From Staphylococcus edaphicus (GTDB lineage Bacteria; Bacillota; Bacilli; Staphylococcales; Staphylococcaceae), in NCBI RefSeq assembly GCF_002614725.1, contig NZ_MRZN01000003.1, forward strand, positions 1-64,000: a stretch of 64,000 nt of DNA, read 5' to 3'. This document shows positions 37,429 to 46,105 of the stretch, one piece after another; positions within the stretch are counted from its first letter, which is position 1; each line of letters starts with the position of its first letter. Both the position numbers and the translations under genes were made by a program. Below the pieces are notes generated by a model. The model was given only the letters and a program-made list of their open reading frames with translations, was not told where the DNA came from and did not search any database.

Positions 37429-37508
37429 TTATAGGGATAGGCGTTTTTTTATGCGCTTATCTATATAATGTAACAGTTGGTCCAATACTTTTAAGGAGTG
37501 CACAATAA

Positions 37509-38180
37509 ATGTCAGAACAAACGTTAGACAATAATAAAGCCATCGTAGTATTTAGTGGTGGCCAAGACAGTACAACATGCTTATTTTGGGCAAAAAAACA
37601 CTTTGAGCATGTGGAACTTGTCACATTTGCATATGGTCAAAGGCACGACACAGAAATTGAAGTCGCAAAACAAATCGCAAAAGAACAAGATATCAAACAT
37701 CATATCCTTGATATGTCATTACTTTCACAACTCACACCAAATGCATTAACACAACATGACTTAGATATTAAAGTTGGTGAGGATGGTATTCCAAATACCT
37801 TTGTACCTGCAAGAAATTTACTATTCCTTTCTTTTGCTGGTGCTTTAGCTTATCAAACAAATGCCAAACACATTATTACGGGTGTTTGTGAAACAGATTT
37901 TTCAGGATATCCAGACTGTAGAGATAGCTTTATTAAATCAATGAATGTCACTTTATCATTATCTATGGACAAGGACTTCGTTATTCACACGCCATTGATG
38001 TGGTTAGATAAACAAGCTACTTGGGCCTTAAGCGATGAATTAGGCGCCTTAGAATACATCCGTTACAATACTCTGACTTGCTATAATGGAGTTATTGGTG
38101 AAGGTTGTGGTGAATGTCCAGCTTGTAAATTACGAGCCAATGGTCTAAACGCTTATCTAGAAGAAAAAGGAGTAGATTAA
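37509..38180 (+). CDS. queC: 7-cyano-7-deazaguanine synthase QueC
   Basis: Converts 7-carboxy-7-deazaguanine to preQ0 with ATP and ammonia. The PP-loop [10 protein letters not shown] (about 16-25) binds ATP. The zinc site is in [13 protein letters not shown] near the C-terminus. 223 residues. AAGGAGTG lies upstream of the ATG. First gene of queCDE behind a preQ1 riboswitch; queD follows after one base. Confidence 0.96.
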   Translation: MSEQTLDNNKAIVVFSGGQDSTTCLFWAKKHFEHVELVTFAYGQRHDTEIEVAKQIAKEQDIKHHILDMSLLSQLTPNALTQHDLDIKVGEDGIPNTFVPARNLLFLSFAGALAYQTNAKHIITGVCETDFSGYPDCRDSFIKSMNVTLSLSMDKDFVIHTPLMWLDKQATWALSDELGALEYIRYNTLTCYNGVIGEGCGECPACKLRANGLNAYLEEKGVD

Positions 38181-38181
38181 T

Positions 38182-38607
38182 ATGTTCCAACAAAATTATC
38201 CAAGCGTTCAGCATCCCTATCAATTTGAATTAAACAAAGATTTTAACTTTTCTGCAGCACATTATATACCAAGTGAAGATGCAGGGAAATGTATGCGTAC
38301 ACATGGGCACACTTACTTTGTAAACTTGACTATTGCAGGAGATACGTTAGATCATAATGGCTTCTTGGTGAATTTTAGTGAATTAAAACAACTGGTACAC
38401 GGACAATTTGATCATTATTTACTTAATGACTTACCACAATTCGAAGGAAAAAGTCCGTCAACTGAAATCGTTGCACAGACAATTTACGAAATGGTTCAAA
38501 CATCATTAGACCAACGTAACAACCGTCCTAAATGCTTACAAGTCTATGTAAGAGAAACACCAACAAGCTATGTAGTCTATAGACCAAAGGAGCAACATCA
38601 TGAGTAA
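38182..38607 (+). CDS. queD: 6-carboxy-5,6,7,8-tetrahydropterin synthase QueD
   Basis: Makes 6-carboxytetrahydropterin from dihydroneopterin triphosphate. The zinc and catalytic pattern is visible: FSAAHYIP (His), the catalytic Cys in GKCMRTHGHTY with its two His, and DHYLLND with an Asp-His pair. 141 residues. AAGGAG lies just before the ATG. It overlaps queE by eight bases, showing translational coupling. Confidence 0.95.
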   Translation: MFQQNYPSVQHPYQFELNKDFNFSAAHYIPSEDAGKCMRTHGHTYFVNLTIAGDTLDHNGFLVNFSELKQLVHGQFDHYLLNDLPQFEGKSPSTEIVAQTIYEMVQTSLDQRNNRPKCLQVYVRETPTSYVVYRPKEQHHE

Positions 38608-39316
38608 AATACCTGTACTAGAAATTTTCGGCCCAACAATCCAAGGCGAAGGACGTGTCATAGGTCGTAAAACCATGTTTGTACGAACTGCCGGTTGTGA
38701 TTATCGCTGCAGTTGGTGTGATTCCAGCTTTACTTGGGACGGTAGCGCAAAAGAAGATATTCGCATGATGACTGCTGAGGAAATTTATGACGCTTTATAT
38801 GAAATTGCTGGTGACGCCTTTAACCATGTCACCATTTCTGGTGGTAATCCTGCTTTAATTAAAGGCATACAACAATTAGTAGATTTGTTTGATAATAAAG
38901 GGATTCAAAGCGCTTTAGAAACACAAGGCAGTAAATTCCAACCATGGATGACACAAATTGATGATTTAACGATTAGTCCAAAACCACCTAGTTCAAAAAT
39001 GAAACCTAACCTACCTATTTTAGATGAAGTGATTGAACAATGCGTACCTGAAACACTAAACTTAAAAGTTGTGATTTTTGATGATGAAGATTACCAATTC
39101 GCTAAAATGATTCATCACCGTTATCCTACTATTCCGTTTTATCTACAGGTAGGCAATCCTTACTTAGATGGCGAACATGTAGAAGCCCACACCGAAAAAC
39201 TATTATCTTTATATGAAACGTTGGTAGATCGTGTCATGATCAGTAGTGATATGAATAACGTATATGTATTACCTCAATTGCACACGTTGCTTTGGAGTAA
39301 CAAAAAAGGTGTTTAA
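38600..39316 (+). CDS. queE: 7-carboxy-7-deazaguanine synthase QueE
   Basis: Radical-SAM enzyme that contracts the pterin ring to 7-carboxy-7-deazaguanine. The cluster-binding CDYRCSWC is CX3CX2C at about residues 33-40, and QGEGRVIGRKTMFVRTAG precedes it. ISGGNPAL is the SAM-binding GGxP-type motif. 238 residues. Last gene of queCDE. The 240-base gap behind it contains a weak GGCGAT/ATCGCC hairpin at about 39332-39377. In S. aureus the sae genes follow on this side. Confidence 0.95.
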   Translation: MSKIPVLEIFGPTIQGEGRVIGRKTMFVRTAGCDYRCSWCDSSFTWDGSAKEDIRMMTAEEIYDALYEIAGDAFNHVTISGGNPALIKGIQQLVDLFDNKGIQSALETQGSKFQPWMTQIDDLTISPKPPSSKMKPNLPILDEVIEQCVPETLNLKVVIFDDEDYQFAKMIHHRYPTIPFYLQVGNPYLDGEHVEAHTEKLLSLYETLVDRVMISSDMNNVYVLPQLHTLLWSNKKGV

Positions 39317-39556
39317 ATTGAGTATTTATGGCGATCCGTTGTATAATGCTGTTTGTCTATATAACACATCGCCTTTATTATGATGCAAACATTATATGGC
39401 ACGACATTACTGTAAAAATCATTTTATTCATTTATATCTAGACATTTTAATTTAAACAATATTTGATAATTTTAAATTAAAGAAATGAAATTAAATGATT
39501 AACTTTAACTTCACTGATATAATGTTTCAATGAAGTATATAGGTTAGGAGAGCATC

Positions 39557-40150
39557 ATGCTGATTAATATAATTATAAATATTGCTACGATATGCATTAT
39601 ACTTGGTATTGATTTATATCGTCAGAATTTTAAACAACTTAAGTTTAGCTCTATACTAATAGCAATCTGTGTCAACAGCATTATTAATGTATTTCTAGTT
39701 GGTGAATATGATTACATTGTATTTTATACGTGTGGTCAACTAATCATTTGGACATTATTACAATTGTACTTAAATCGTAAGATAACTGCCTTTAAGGTTA
39801 CAGACCAAAAATTTATCGCTTTCGTACTAACAATTATTCTGAGTACTTCGCTGATTCTTACATATAGCACGAGTCACGATTCATATTATATGTCTATTCC
39901 CTATTTAGCACCTGCTATTTTCCTCATTGGTGCTATCTTACTGTTTTATAGTACGTTTCAGCCAAAGGAAAAAGAACAACTTAAGCTTATGAATCACATT
40001 AAACAACCTATTTTTGTAGGACAATTATTCATTATACTTTCCTTTACGATAATGACCTTGTTAACCCCATATTGGTACGCATTCATCATTATCCATATAC
40101 TATTTGTTATATTTTTATTATGGCAGAATATATTTTTTCCACATAAATGA
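39557..40150 (+). CDS. Unrecognised multi-spanning membrane protein
   Basis: 197 residues with about six hydrophobic segments (roughly 2-18, 30-48, 55-72, 87-104, 113-130, 150-195 in two parts) and few charged residues. I do not recognise a family, and it does not look like SaeQ, which is smaller and has four segments. AGGAGAG lies seven bases before the ATG. It occupies the place where saePQRS lies in S. aureus. No function can be assigned. Confidence 0.8.
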   Translation: MLINIIINIATICIILGIDLYRQNFKQLKFSSILIAICVNSIINVFLVGEYDYIVFYTCGQLIIWTLLQLYLNRKITAFKVTDQKFIAFVLTIILSTSLILTYSTSHDSYYMSIPYLAPAIFLIGAILLFYSTFQPKEKEQLKLMNHIKQPIFVGQLFIILSFTIMTLLTPYWYAFIIIHILFVIFLLWQNIFFPHK

Positions 40151-40174
40151 TTAAGATAATATATTTTGTGGTAT
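40149..40174 (+). promoter_or_regulatory. Candidate SigB promoter for the GlsB-like gene
   Basis: GATTAA at 40149-40154 and TGGTAT at 40169-40174 are 14 bases apart. The staphylococcal SigB consensus is GWTTAA-N12-15-GGGWWW, so one base differs in the -10 box. The start of the next gene is 45 bases downstream. Confidence 0.5.
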
Positions 40175-40218
40175 AAGATAACAGTTAAGTAAGTTTTTAA
40201 TAAAGGAGGTAAATGAAT

Positions 40219-40470
40219 ATGGGCTTTATACTTATGTTAATTGTCGGCGGTTTAATCGGCTGGATTGCTGGAGGCATCGTCGGTAAAGATATTCCAGGTG
40301 GTATTTTAGGAAATATCATTGCTGGTATTGTAGGTGCTTGGTTAGGTTCTTTAATACTAGGAGACTGGGGTTGGCACTTAGGTGGCATCGCTGTATTCCC
40401 AGCACTTATCGGAACAATTATTTTAGTAGCATTAGCGTCATTTATCGTTGGTAAATTACGTAAAAAATAA
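40219..40470 (+). CDS. GlsB/YeaQ/YmgE-family stress membrane protein
   Basis: 83 residues, almost entirely three glycine-rich membrane segments: GGLIGWIAGGIVGKDIPGG is the typical family motif. Members are called transglycosylase-associated proteins, but a stress-response membrane role is better supported. I choose the ATG at 40219 because AAAGGAGGT is eight bases before it; the ATG at 40213 is too close. A possible SigB promoter lies upstream, which fits a general stress role. Confidence 0.88.
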   Translation: MGFILMLIVGGLIGWIAGGIVGKDIPGGILGNIIAGIVGAWLGSLILGDWGWHLGGIAVFPALIGTIILVALASFIVGKLRKK

Positions 40471-40481
40471 TGTTATATTTT

Positions 40482-40518
40482 CAAAGCCAATCTCGTTTGT
40501 TCGAGATTGGCTTTTTTG
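40482..40518 (+). terminator. Terminator of the GlsB-like gene
   Basis: AAGCCAATCTCG pairs perfectly with CGAGATTGGCTT, and six Ts follow. Confidence 0.93.
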
Positions 40519-40563
40519 ATGGCTATTTTTAATAAAAATTTAATTATTCCAATTGATATAAAA

Positions 40564-40658
40564 ATACGTACTTTTAAGTGTTGACATGAGAAAGTAACTA
40601 CCTAAAAGTACGTCTTATAAAATTTGTGTTTCATCCGCTGTTTAATACTTAAACAGCG
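40564..40658 (-). terminator. Two hairpins downstream of csbB
   Basis: CGCTGTTTAA/TTAAACAGCG with loop TAC forms a perfect hairpin at 40636-40658, 12 bases after the csbB stop. A second, longer stem pairs ACGTACTTTTA with TAAAAGTACGT (about 40566-40612). T-tracts are poor, so either or both may end csbB. Confidence 0.55.
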
Positions 40659-40670
40659 TTAATGGCTAAT

Positions 40671-41732
40671 TTATCTGTTTTTAACCAATTCTTTTTCTTC
40701 TTTAGGTTTTGTTGTGTTTTCTTGTTGACGATGATTGCGCTCAATTTCATAATTGATATCTTGATTAATATTTTGCTGATTCTTATTACATTCATAATTA
40801 AAGTTCGTTGCTTGGACGATATACTTTGGACGTTGTTTCACTTCATAATAAATACGACCTATATATTCACCAACGATACCTATAGATATCAACTGTATAC
40901 CACCGAGCAATAATATAGCAGCAATTGTAGAGAAGTAACCTGGCGTTTCCACACCTCGAAGCATAATGCCCACTGAAATGTAACCAATATAAAGTAAACT
41001 GATAAAGAATACAAAAAGACCTAAGTAAATCATTGCACGTAAAGGTTTATTATTAAAAGATATCAAACCATCTATACCATAATTCAATAATTTACTAAAT
41101 GACCATTTTGATTCGCCATCTTCACGTTCAACATTTTCATAAGTGAACACTTTCGTATTATAGCCAATCCACTCGTAAAGCCCCTTAGAAAAGCGATTAT
41201 ATTCATCTAATTCCGTTAACGAAATAACGGCGCGTTGACTTAGTAACCTAAAGTCTCCAATTCCGTCTTCTAGTTTAATATCTTCAACAAAATGATTGAT
41301 TAATTTATAGTAAACCTTAGTCAATGCTTTTCTTGATTGTTTCTCACCAGTTCGATCACGTTTAGCAACCACTTGATCGTATCCATCCATATAACCTTCA
41401 ATCATTTGAGGAATGAGTTCTGGTGGATGTTGTAAATCAGCATCAATCATTATCACTCCATCACAGTCTTTGCTGTGTTGGTAACCAGCAATCATTGCTG
41501 ATTCTTTACCAAAGTTTCGGCTAAATGAAATAAATTTTACATGTTTATCTTTTGTAGCCACATCTTGTATATAATTAATCGTTTTGTCTTTACTGCCATC
41601 ATCAACAAATAATATATCATAGTCATAGCGATGGTACTGACTATCTTGTGATAAAATCTCAGTCAACTTTTCATATGTTTTTAAAATCACTTCACCTTCG
41701 TTATAACAAGGCACTATAACTCTTATTTGCAT
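40671..41732 (-). CDS. csbB: Family 2 glycosyltransferase CsbB
   Basis: Membrane-bound GT-A glycosyltransferase. In B. subtilis and S. aureus CsbB puts GlcNAc on undecaprenyl phosphate for lipoteichoic-acid decoration. The N-terminal IRVIVPCYNEGEVI, the nucleotide-binding VDDGSKD and the acidic MIDADLQHPPEL motif are present. Two membrane segments lie at about 225-250 and 260-290. About 353 residues. I choose the ATG at 41732 (AAGGTG six bases upstream); an ATG five codons earlier is possible. In S. aureus it borders sae. Confidence 0.85.
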   Translation of the reverse strand: MQIRVIVPCYNEGEVILKTYEKLTEILSQDSQYHRYDYDILFVDDGSKDKTINYIQDVATKDKHVKFISFSRNFGKESAMIAGYQHSKDCDGVIMIDADLQHPPELIPQMIEGYMDGYDQVVAKRDRTGEKQSRKALTKVYYKLINHFVEDIKLEDGIGDFRLLSQRAVISLTELDEYNRFSKGLYEWIGYNTKVFTYENVEREDGESKWSFSKLLNYGIDGLISFNNKPLRAMIYLGLFVFFISLLYIGYISVGIMLRGVETPGYFSTIAAILLLGGIQLISIGIVGEYIGRIYYEVKQRPKYIVQATNFNYECNKNQQNINQDINYEIERNHRQQENTTKPKEEKELVKNR

Positions 41733-41747
41733 ACTAAACACCTTCAT

Positions 41748-42049
41748 TTCAATTACTTCCTTTTTACTTTATCAATTCCCACCTACATTACGCTATCTAA
41801 ATCAATTATATTTACATAATCTTTATATAGCCTTAATGTTTGATGTTGAAACTTAATGTACATGCTTAGTTTTTGCCATGATTCAAGACCCTTGATTAAT
41901 CAAGTTTTAAATATCAAAACATGATAAAAATAATTTTCCACTTCAATAACTCATATTGACTGAAATTTAAATTGAATAAAGATATAAATTGTTACTTTAA
42001 GTCTATCAACTATTAGAACCATTTGAAAACAATAACCATTATGACTCAT
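41748..42049. other. Intergenic region upstream of csbB
   Basis: About 300 bases of AT-rich DNA with one perfect 14-base palindrome, CTTGATTAATCAAG, at 41892-41905. A GGGAAT lies about 35 bases before the csbB start, but no good SigB -35 is correctly spaced from it. Nothing else recognised. Confidence 0.55.
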
Positions 42050-42096
42050 AAAAAAAGACTATATGCCCTATATTGGGCTGTACAGTCCTTGTCTTT
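42050..42096 (-). terminator. Probable terminator of the aldo/keto reductase gene
   Basis: An AAAAGAC...GTCTTT outer stem and CCC/GGG inner pairs enclose the gene end, and seven Ts follow on the minus strand. Confidence 0.55.
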
Positions 42097-42934
42097 ATTT
42101 CAATGTACCGATACGTACATCATCAGGGTCTTTCCCTTGTCTTTCATCTCTATTCAATGCATCAATTTCTGCAATATCTGTAAGTTCAAGATTAAAATCT
42201 AAAATATCATAGTTTTCTTTAATGCGTTCTGGTGTCTTTGATTTCGGAATAATAAGTCTGTTATGTGCTAGATGCCAACGCAACACAATTTGTGCAGGAG
42301 TCTTCTCATAGCGTTCCGCCAATCTTAAAATCACTTCATGTTCTAGTAGACCTCGATTTCTCATCAATGGCATCCAAGCCGTAACTGCAATATCTTTACT
42401 ATCACAATAATCTTGTAACCCCTGTTGATTAAAATAAGGATGTACTTCAATTTGATTGACCGCTGGCACAACATCCGTTTCTGCCATCAATGTTTCTAAA
42501 TGATGCTGCTTAAAGTTACATACACCGATTGCACGAATTCTACCTTCTTCATATAATTTCTCCATAGCTTTATAGCTTTCTATAAATAAGCCATCCGCTT
42601 CACATGGCCAATGAATTAAAAATAAATCCAAATAGTCGGTTCCTAAATTTTCGATAGATTTAGTAAAAAACTCAATCGTCCGATCATATCCTTGATAATC
42701 ATTCCATAATTTGGATGTGATAAATAGATCTTCACGTGGTACACTGGATTTTTTTAACACATTGCCTAATGCTATTTCATTTTTATAAAAATATGCTGTA
42801 TCAAATGCACGATACCCAGCATCTAATGCCGTTGCCACTGAGCTGTTCATTTCTTCATCTGAAATTTTATATACGCCTAGTCCAATTTTAGGCATCGGGT
42901 AACCGTTGTTTAAATAATATACTTCATCTAACAT
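42095..42934 (-). CDS. Aldo/keto reductase (AKR5-like)
   Basis: NADPH-dependent reductase of carbonyl compounds with a TIM-barrel fold. The catalytic residues are visible: Asp in AFDTAYFYKNE, Tyr in the same stretch, Lys in ITSKLWN, His in FLIHWPCEAD. IPKSKTPERIKEN is the NADP-binding signature. 279 residues. The substrate is not known; relatives reduce methylglyoxal or 2,5-diketogluconate. It is one of two unrelated-position AKR genes in the window. AAAGGGG precedes the ATG. Confidence 0.9.
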   Translation of the reverse strand: MLDEVYYLNNGYPMPKIGLGVYKISDEEMNSSVATALDAGYRAFDTAYFYKNEIALGNVLKKSSVPREDLFITSKLWNDYQGYDRTIEFFTKSIENLGTDYLDLFLIHWPCEADGLFIESYKAMEKLYEEGRIRAIGVCNFKQHHLETLMAETDVVPAVNQIEVHPYFNQQGLQDYCDSKDIAVTAWMPLMRNRGLLEHEVILRLAERYEKTPAQIVLRWHLAHNRLIIPKSKTPERIKENYDILDFNLELTDIAEIDALNRDERQGKDPDDVRIGTLK

Positions 42935-43031
42935 GATTCAAACCCCTTTTCATTTTGCATTTAGCTATTAGCTATTAGCTCAAGGCTAACATTAAAATAT
43001 ACTATATCATCTTTTAATCCTTATAAAAATT

Positions 43032-43070
43032 AAAAAACCCCAACAAAGCATGCATACTTTGTCAGGATTT
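43032..43070 (-). terminator. Terminator of the CNNM/HlyC gene
   Basis: CCTGACAAAG pairs with CTTTGTTGGG on the minus strand around a CATGCATA loop, followed by TTTTTTAATTTTT. Confidence 0.85.
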
Positions 43071-43101
43071 CTATAATTAAAGTCTTATATGAATTTCACT
43101 A

Positions 43102-44451
43102 TTAATCATTTTCTTCTTCTTCTTCAAGTTCTTCAATCGTTTGTCTTGCTTTATTATGTTCTAATTCTAAAATGACCGTAATAATTTGATGGTTATCAAT
43201 TTCTGAAATAACCCATCTATCATATTCAGTATCGACGTAATCGTTTTGTTGTAAATTGGTGTTGTGTGCTTGCAACCAACCACCAATTGTATCAATGTCC
43301 TCTGAATCTTCAAATTCAATGCCCAGTTGATCATTTAAATCATCTAACAGTACACGTCCATTGATTTGGTATCTATTTTCAGTAACTTTAACAATATCAT
43401 TAACTTCATCGTCATCAAATTCATCACGAATTTCACCAACGATTTCTTCCAATATGTCTTCCATCGTTAAGATACCTGCTGTACCACCATATTCATCAAT
43501 AATCAGACTAATATGCACATGTTCACGTTGCATACGTACAAGCGCATCACTAATGCGCGTCGTTTCTGAAATCATAGGCAAATCATGAATGTAGTTGCTC
43601 ACTTTTATTTGCTTGCCAGAAGCATATTCTGTTAAAAATTCTTTAACATTGATAAAGCCCTTCACATGGTCTTTATCGCCATCTGCTGTGATTGGATAAC
43701 GTGTGAATTGATGTTCTTTAATCGTGTCTAGCAATTCATCTACGTTAAACGGCTCATTCATTGTAATCATTTGTGTACGGGGAACCATAATATCCTTAGA
43801 TTGTCTTTCATCGAATGAAAAGATATTTTGCATATATGCTAATTCCGTTTGGTTTATTTCTCCGCCGTTGTAGCTATTATTAATTATAATTTTGATTTCT
43901 TCTTCTGACATTGCATCGTTATTTGCATCTGGATCAACGCCAAACATACGTATAATCATTCTCGCTGAGCCATTCATTAACCAAATTAATGGTTTCATCA
44001 CAACACCAAAGTAATAAAGTGGTCTTGAATAGAGCAAGGCTAATTTTTCAGTATGTTGAATCGCTAATGTTTTAGGTGCTAATTCACCCAATACTACATG
44101 CAGATACGTTACTATAATAAATGCAACGATAAATGAAATGGTTGTAGTTAGTGCATCTGGTAAATTAATCGCTTCAAATAATGGATGCAATAGTTTATTA
44201 AATGTTGGTTCACCTAACCAACCTAAACCTAAAGATGTCACTGTGATACCAAGTTGACATGCCGATAGATAATAGTCTAGGTTTTTTATCATTTTTTTGA
44301 CTACACGTGCGCTTCCATTACCTTCCGATGCAAGTTGATCTATTCTTGTACTACGCACTTTAACTAATGCAAATTCCGATCCTACGAATACCGTTGTTAA
44401 TGCTATTAAAAGAAAAAATATTACTAAATTCATTATGGTCACTGTTTCCAA
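43102..44451 (-). CDS. mpfA: CNNM/HlyC-CorC family membrane protein (MpfA-like)
   Basis: S. aureus MpfA, at the same place, protects against magnesium excess, probably as an exporter. The DUF21 membrane domain (about 1-190, four segments) includes [20 protein letters not shown] and [18 protein letters not shown]. Two CBS domains follow (about 215-330: [32 protein letters not shown]), then a CorC_HlyC domain. The acidic tail ELEEEEEND ends it. 449 residues. The start is TTG at 44451; an unusual hairpin separates it from the Shine-Dalgarno sequence. An ATG six codons later (44433) is an alternative. Confidence 0.88.
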   Translation of the reverse strand: METVTIMNLVIFFLLIALTTVFVGSEFALVKVRSTRIDQLASEGNGSARVVKKMIKNLDYYLSACQLGITVTSLGLGWLGEPTFNKLLHPLFEAINLPDALTTTISFIVAFIIVTYLHVVLGELAPKTLAIQHTEKLALLYSRPLYYFGVVMKPLIWLMNGSARMIIRMFGVDPDANNDAMSEEEIKIIINNSYNGGEINQTELAYMQNIFSFDERQSKDIMVPRTQMITMNEPFNVDELLDTIKEHQFTRYPITADGDKDHVKGFINVKEFLTEYASGKQIKVSNYIHDLPMISETTRISDALVRMQREHVHISLIIDEYGGTAGILTMEDILEEIVGEIRDEFDDDEVNDIVKVTENRYQINGRVLLDDLNDQLGIEFEDSEDIDTIGGWLQAHNTNLQQNDYVDTEYDRWVISEIDNHQIITVILELEHNKARQTIEELEEEEEND

Positions 44452-44456
44452 TTAGT

Positions 44457-44472
44457 TCCCTATTTCTAGGGA
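44457..44472 (-). promoter_or_regulatory. Hairpin between Shine-Dalgarno and TTG start of the CNNM gene
   Basis: On the minus strand GGAGGTG (44481-44475) is followed by AA, then TCCCTA-GAAA-TAGGGA, then ACTAA and the TTG. Straight spacing is 23 bases, too long. With the hairpin folded out, 7 bases remain, which is ideal. GAAA is a stable GNRA tetraloop. Confidence 0.6.
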
Positions 44473-44547
44473 TTCACCTCCAAATTTCGTGTCACAATAG
44501 GTAACCGAATATAAGTATTTTTTGTTTATTAATGCTAGCGTTGAATA

Positions 44548-44562
44548 CTAAATCCTCCCCAT
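44548..44562 (-). other. Possible four-codon leader ORF upstream of the CNNM gene
   Basis: GGGAGGTG lies five bases before ATG GGG AGG ATT TAG. A ribosome could bind here about 110 bases upstream of the CNNM start. The peptide MGRI is too short for any family evidence. Confidence 0.3.
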
Positions 44563-44743
44563 TGCGACACCTCCCTAAAAATACGCATTTCTCTTATTTT
44601 ATCATAATGTTGTTAGCACTTGTTATTTTCACGCTTAAAAATTCATTATTCTAACTTAACATTTAAACCTATATCACAACTTAAGTCAACTTTCGAAATT
44701 AATATATTTTCAAAATGAATTTTAATAAAAGTTAATTATGGTC

Positions 44744-45910
44744 TTACAATGATGCATCAAATTGGTGTATTTTCCCAGATTTAACCGTTGCTAATACATC
44801 AATGACATCATTCACTATTACAATATCCGCATCTTTCCCAACTTTCAGGCTGCCTTTATGTTCATTCATATTTAAGGCTATCGCTTGATTTAAACTAGTG
44901 ACACGCCATAAATTATCTAATGTATCACCAGTAAAGCGAATTAAATTCCTTAAACCGTCATTCATTTTTAAAATGCTTCCTGCTAATGCGCCAGATGCTA
45001 AACGAGCTTCTGATCCCTTAACAATTACATTTTGTCCACCTAAATCATAATCGCCATCAGGCATACCTTTGGCTCTCATAGCATCTGTTATTAAAAAGAA
45101 GCGCTCATTGCCTTTTTGTTTATACGCAATTTGAACCGCTGCAGGATGTGAATGAATACCATCAACAATCAATTCAGTGCTCAATTTATTATTCAGCCAT
45201 GCTGCGCCAAATACACCAGGTTCACGATGTTCAAATGAAGTTCCGGCATTATAAAGATGTGTGACATGTTTCGCACCATGTTCTACAGCTTCATTCACCT
45301 CATCAAATGTAGCAACTGTATGACCAATTGAAAATCGTATATCATTATGTAAAGCAACTAAGGTGTCGTTAGCACCTTCTACTTCTGGAGCAAATGTAAT
45401 GACTTTAATTTGATTATTAGCCGTAATTTGAAATTGCTCTACCTTTGCTACAGAAGGTCTTTGGACATAAGCTGGATTTTGTGCTCCGACTTTATGTTCT
45501 GAAATAAATGGTCCTTCTAAATGTACACCAACGATAGTTGCTGCATTGTATTGATCTTGTGCTTGTTGATAAGTCACAATATTTTCTAATGCTTTTATTA
45601 TATTTTCATCAGATTGCGTCATTGTAGTCGCTAAATAACTTGTAGTTCCTTCGGATAACAGTGATTCAGATAAATGTTTCAATCCCTCATAAGAGGCATC
45701 CATAGCGTCTTCTCCATAACCACCATGCATGTGAATATCGATAAATCCAGGTAGCACGTGTTGACCATGTACATCAATCGTTGTTAAATGACCAGTATAT
45801 TCGCCAGAGGAGATATCATCAATTTTTCCATTTTTTACGATGATATATCCATTTGCTATCGTTCCCGTTTCAGTATAAATTCGTCCATTTTCTATTACAT
45901 ATTCGCTCAT
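44744..45910 (-). CDS. nagA: N-acetylglucosamine-6-phosphate deacetylase NagA
   Basis: Removes acetate from GlcNAc-6-phosphate in amino-sugar catabolism and cell-wall recycling. The amidohydrolase metal motif DIHMHGGYGEDAMDA is at about 58-72. HLYNAGTSFEHREPG and DGIHSHPAAVQ bind the substrate. The catalytic Asp is in ITDAMRAKGMPDG. 388 residues. It stands alone; the fru operon ends upstream at a bidirectional terminator. No cre site was seen in its promoter region. Confidence 0.95.
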   Translation of the reverse strand: MSEYVIENGRIYTETGTIANGYIIVKNGKIDDISSGEYTGHLTTIDVHGQHVLPGFIDIHMHGGYGEDAMDASYEGLKHLSESLLSEGTTSYLATTMTQSDENIIKALENIVTYQQAQDQYNAATIVGVHLEGPFISEHKVGAQNPAYVQRPSVAKVEQFQITANNQIKVITFAPEVEGANDTLVALHNDIRFSIGHTVATFDEVNEAVEHGAKHVTHLYNAGTSFEHREPGVFGAAWLNNKLSTELIVDGIHSHPAAVQIAYKQKGNERFFLITDAMRAKGMPDGDYDLGGQNVIVKGSEARLASGALAGSILKMNDGLRNLIRFTGDTLDNLWRVTSLNQAIALNMNEHKGSLKVGKDADIVIVNDVIDVLATVKSGKIHQFDASL

Positions 45911-46030
45911 TTTTTTACCTTCTTTACTTAAATTTACTCTAGCTCATTTTATCGAAGACTTTATTCACATTTTACCAAATCTAATCACAATGTTATATTC
46001 AAAAGTTTTTAATCATAAAATGAATAAAAC

Positions 46031-46078
46031 AAAAAAGCCAGAAAACACACTCATGAACTGAGTCGTTTCCGGCTTTCT
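46031..46078. terminator. Bidirectional terminator between fruA and nagA
   Basis: AAAAAAGCCAGAAAAC pairs with GTTTCCGGCTTTCTT around a TGAGT-containing inner stem. Confidence 0.85.
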
Positions 46079-46105
46079 TACACTTTGCATTACTGCAAGA
46101 CTATC

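Noticed and set aside
41748-41830. SigB promoter for csbB
   Set aside because: A GGGAAT is present, but no GWTTAA lies 12-15 bases upstream of it.
44452-44743. Known magnesium or manganese riboswitch (M-box, yybP-ykoY) upstream of the CNNM gene
   Set aside because: The conserved core sequences are not visible; only the hairpin start and a short ORF are seen.
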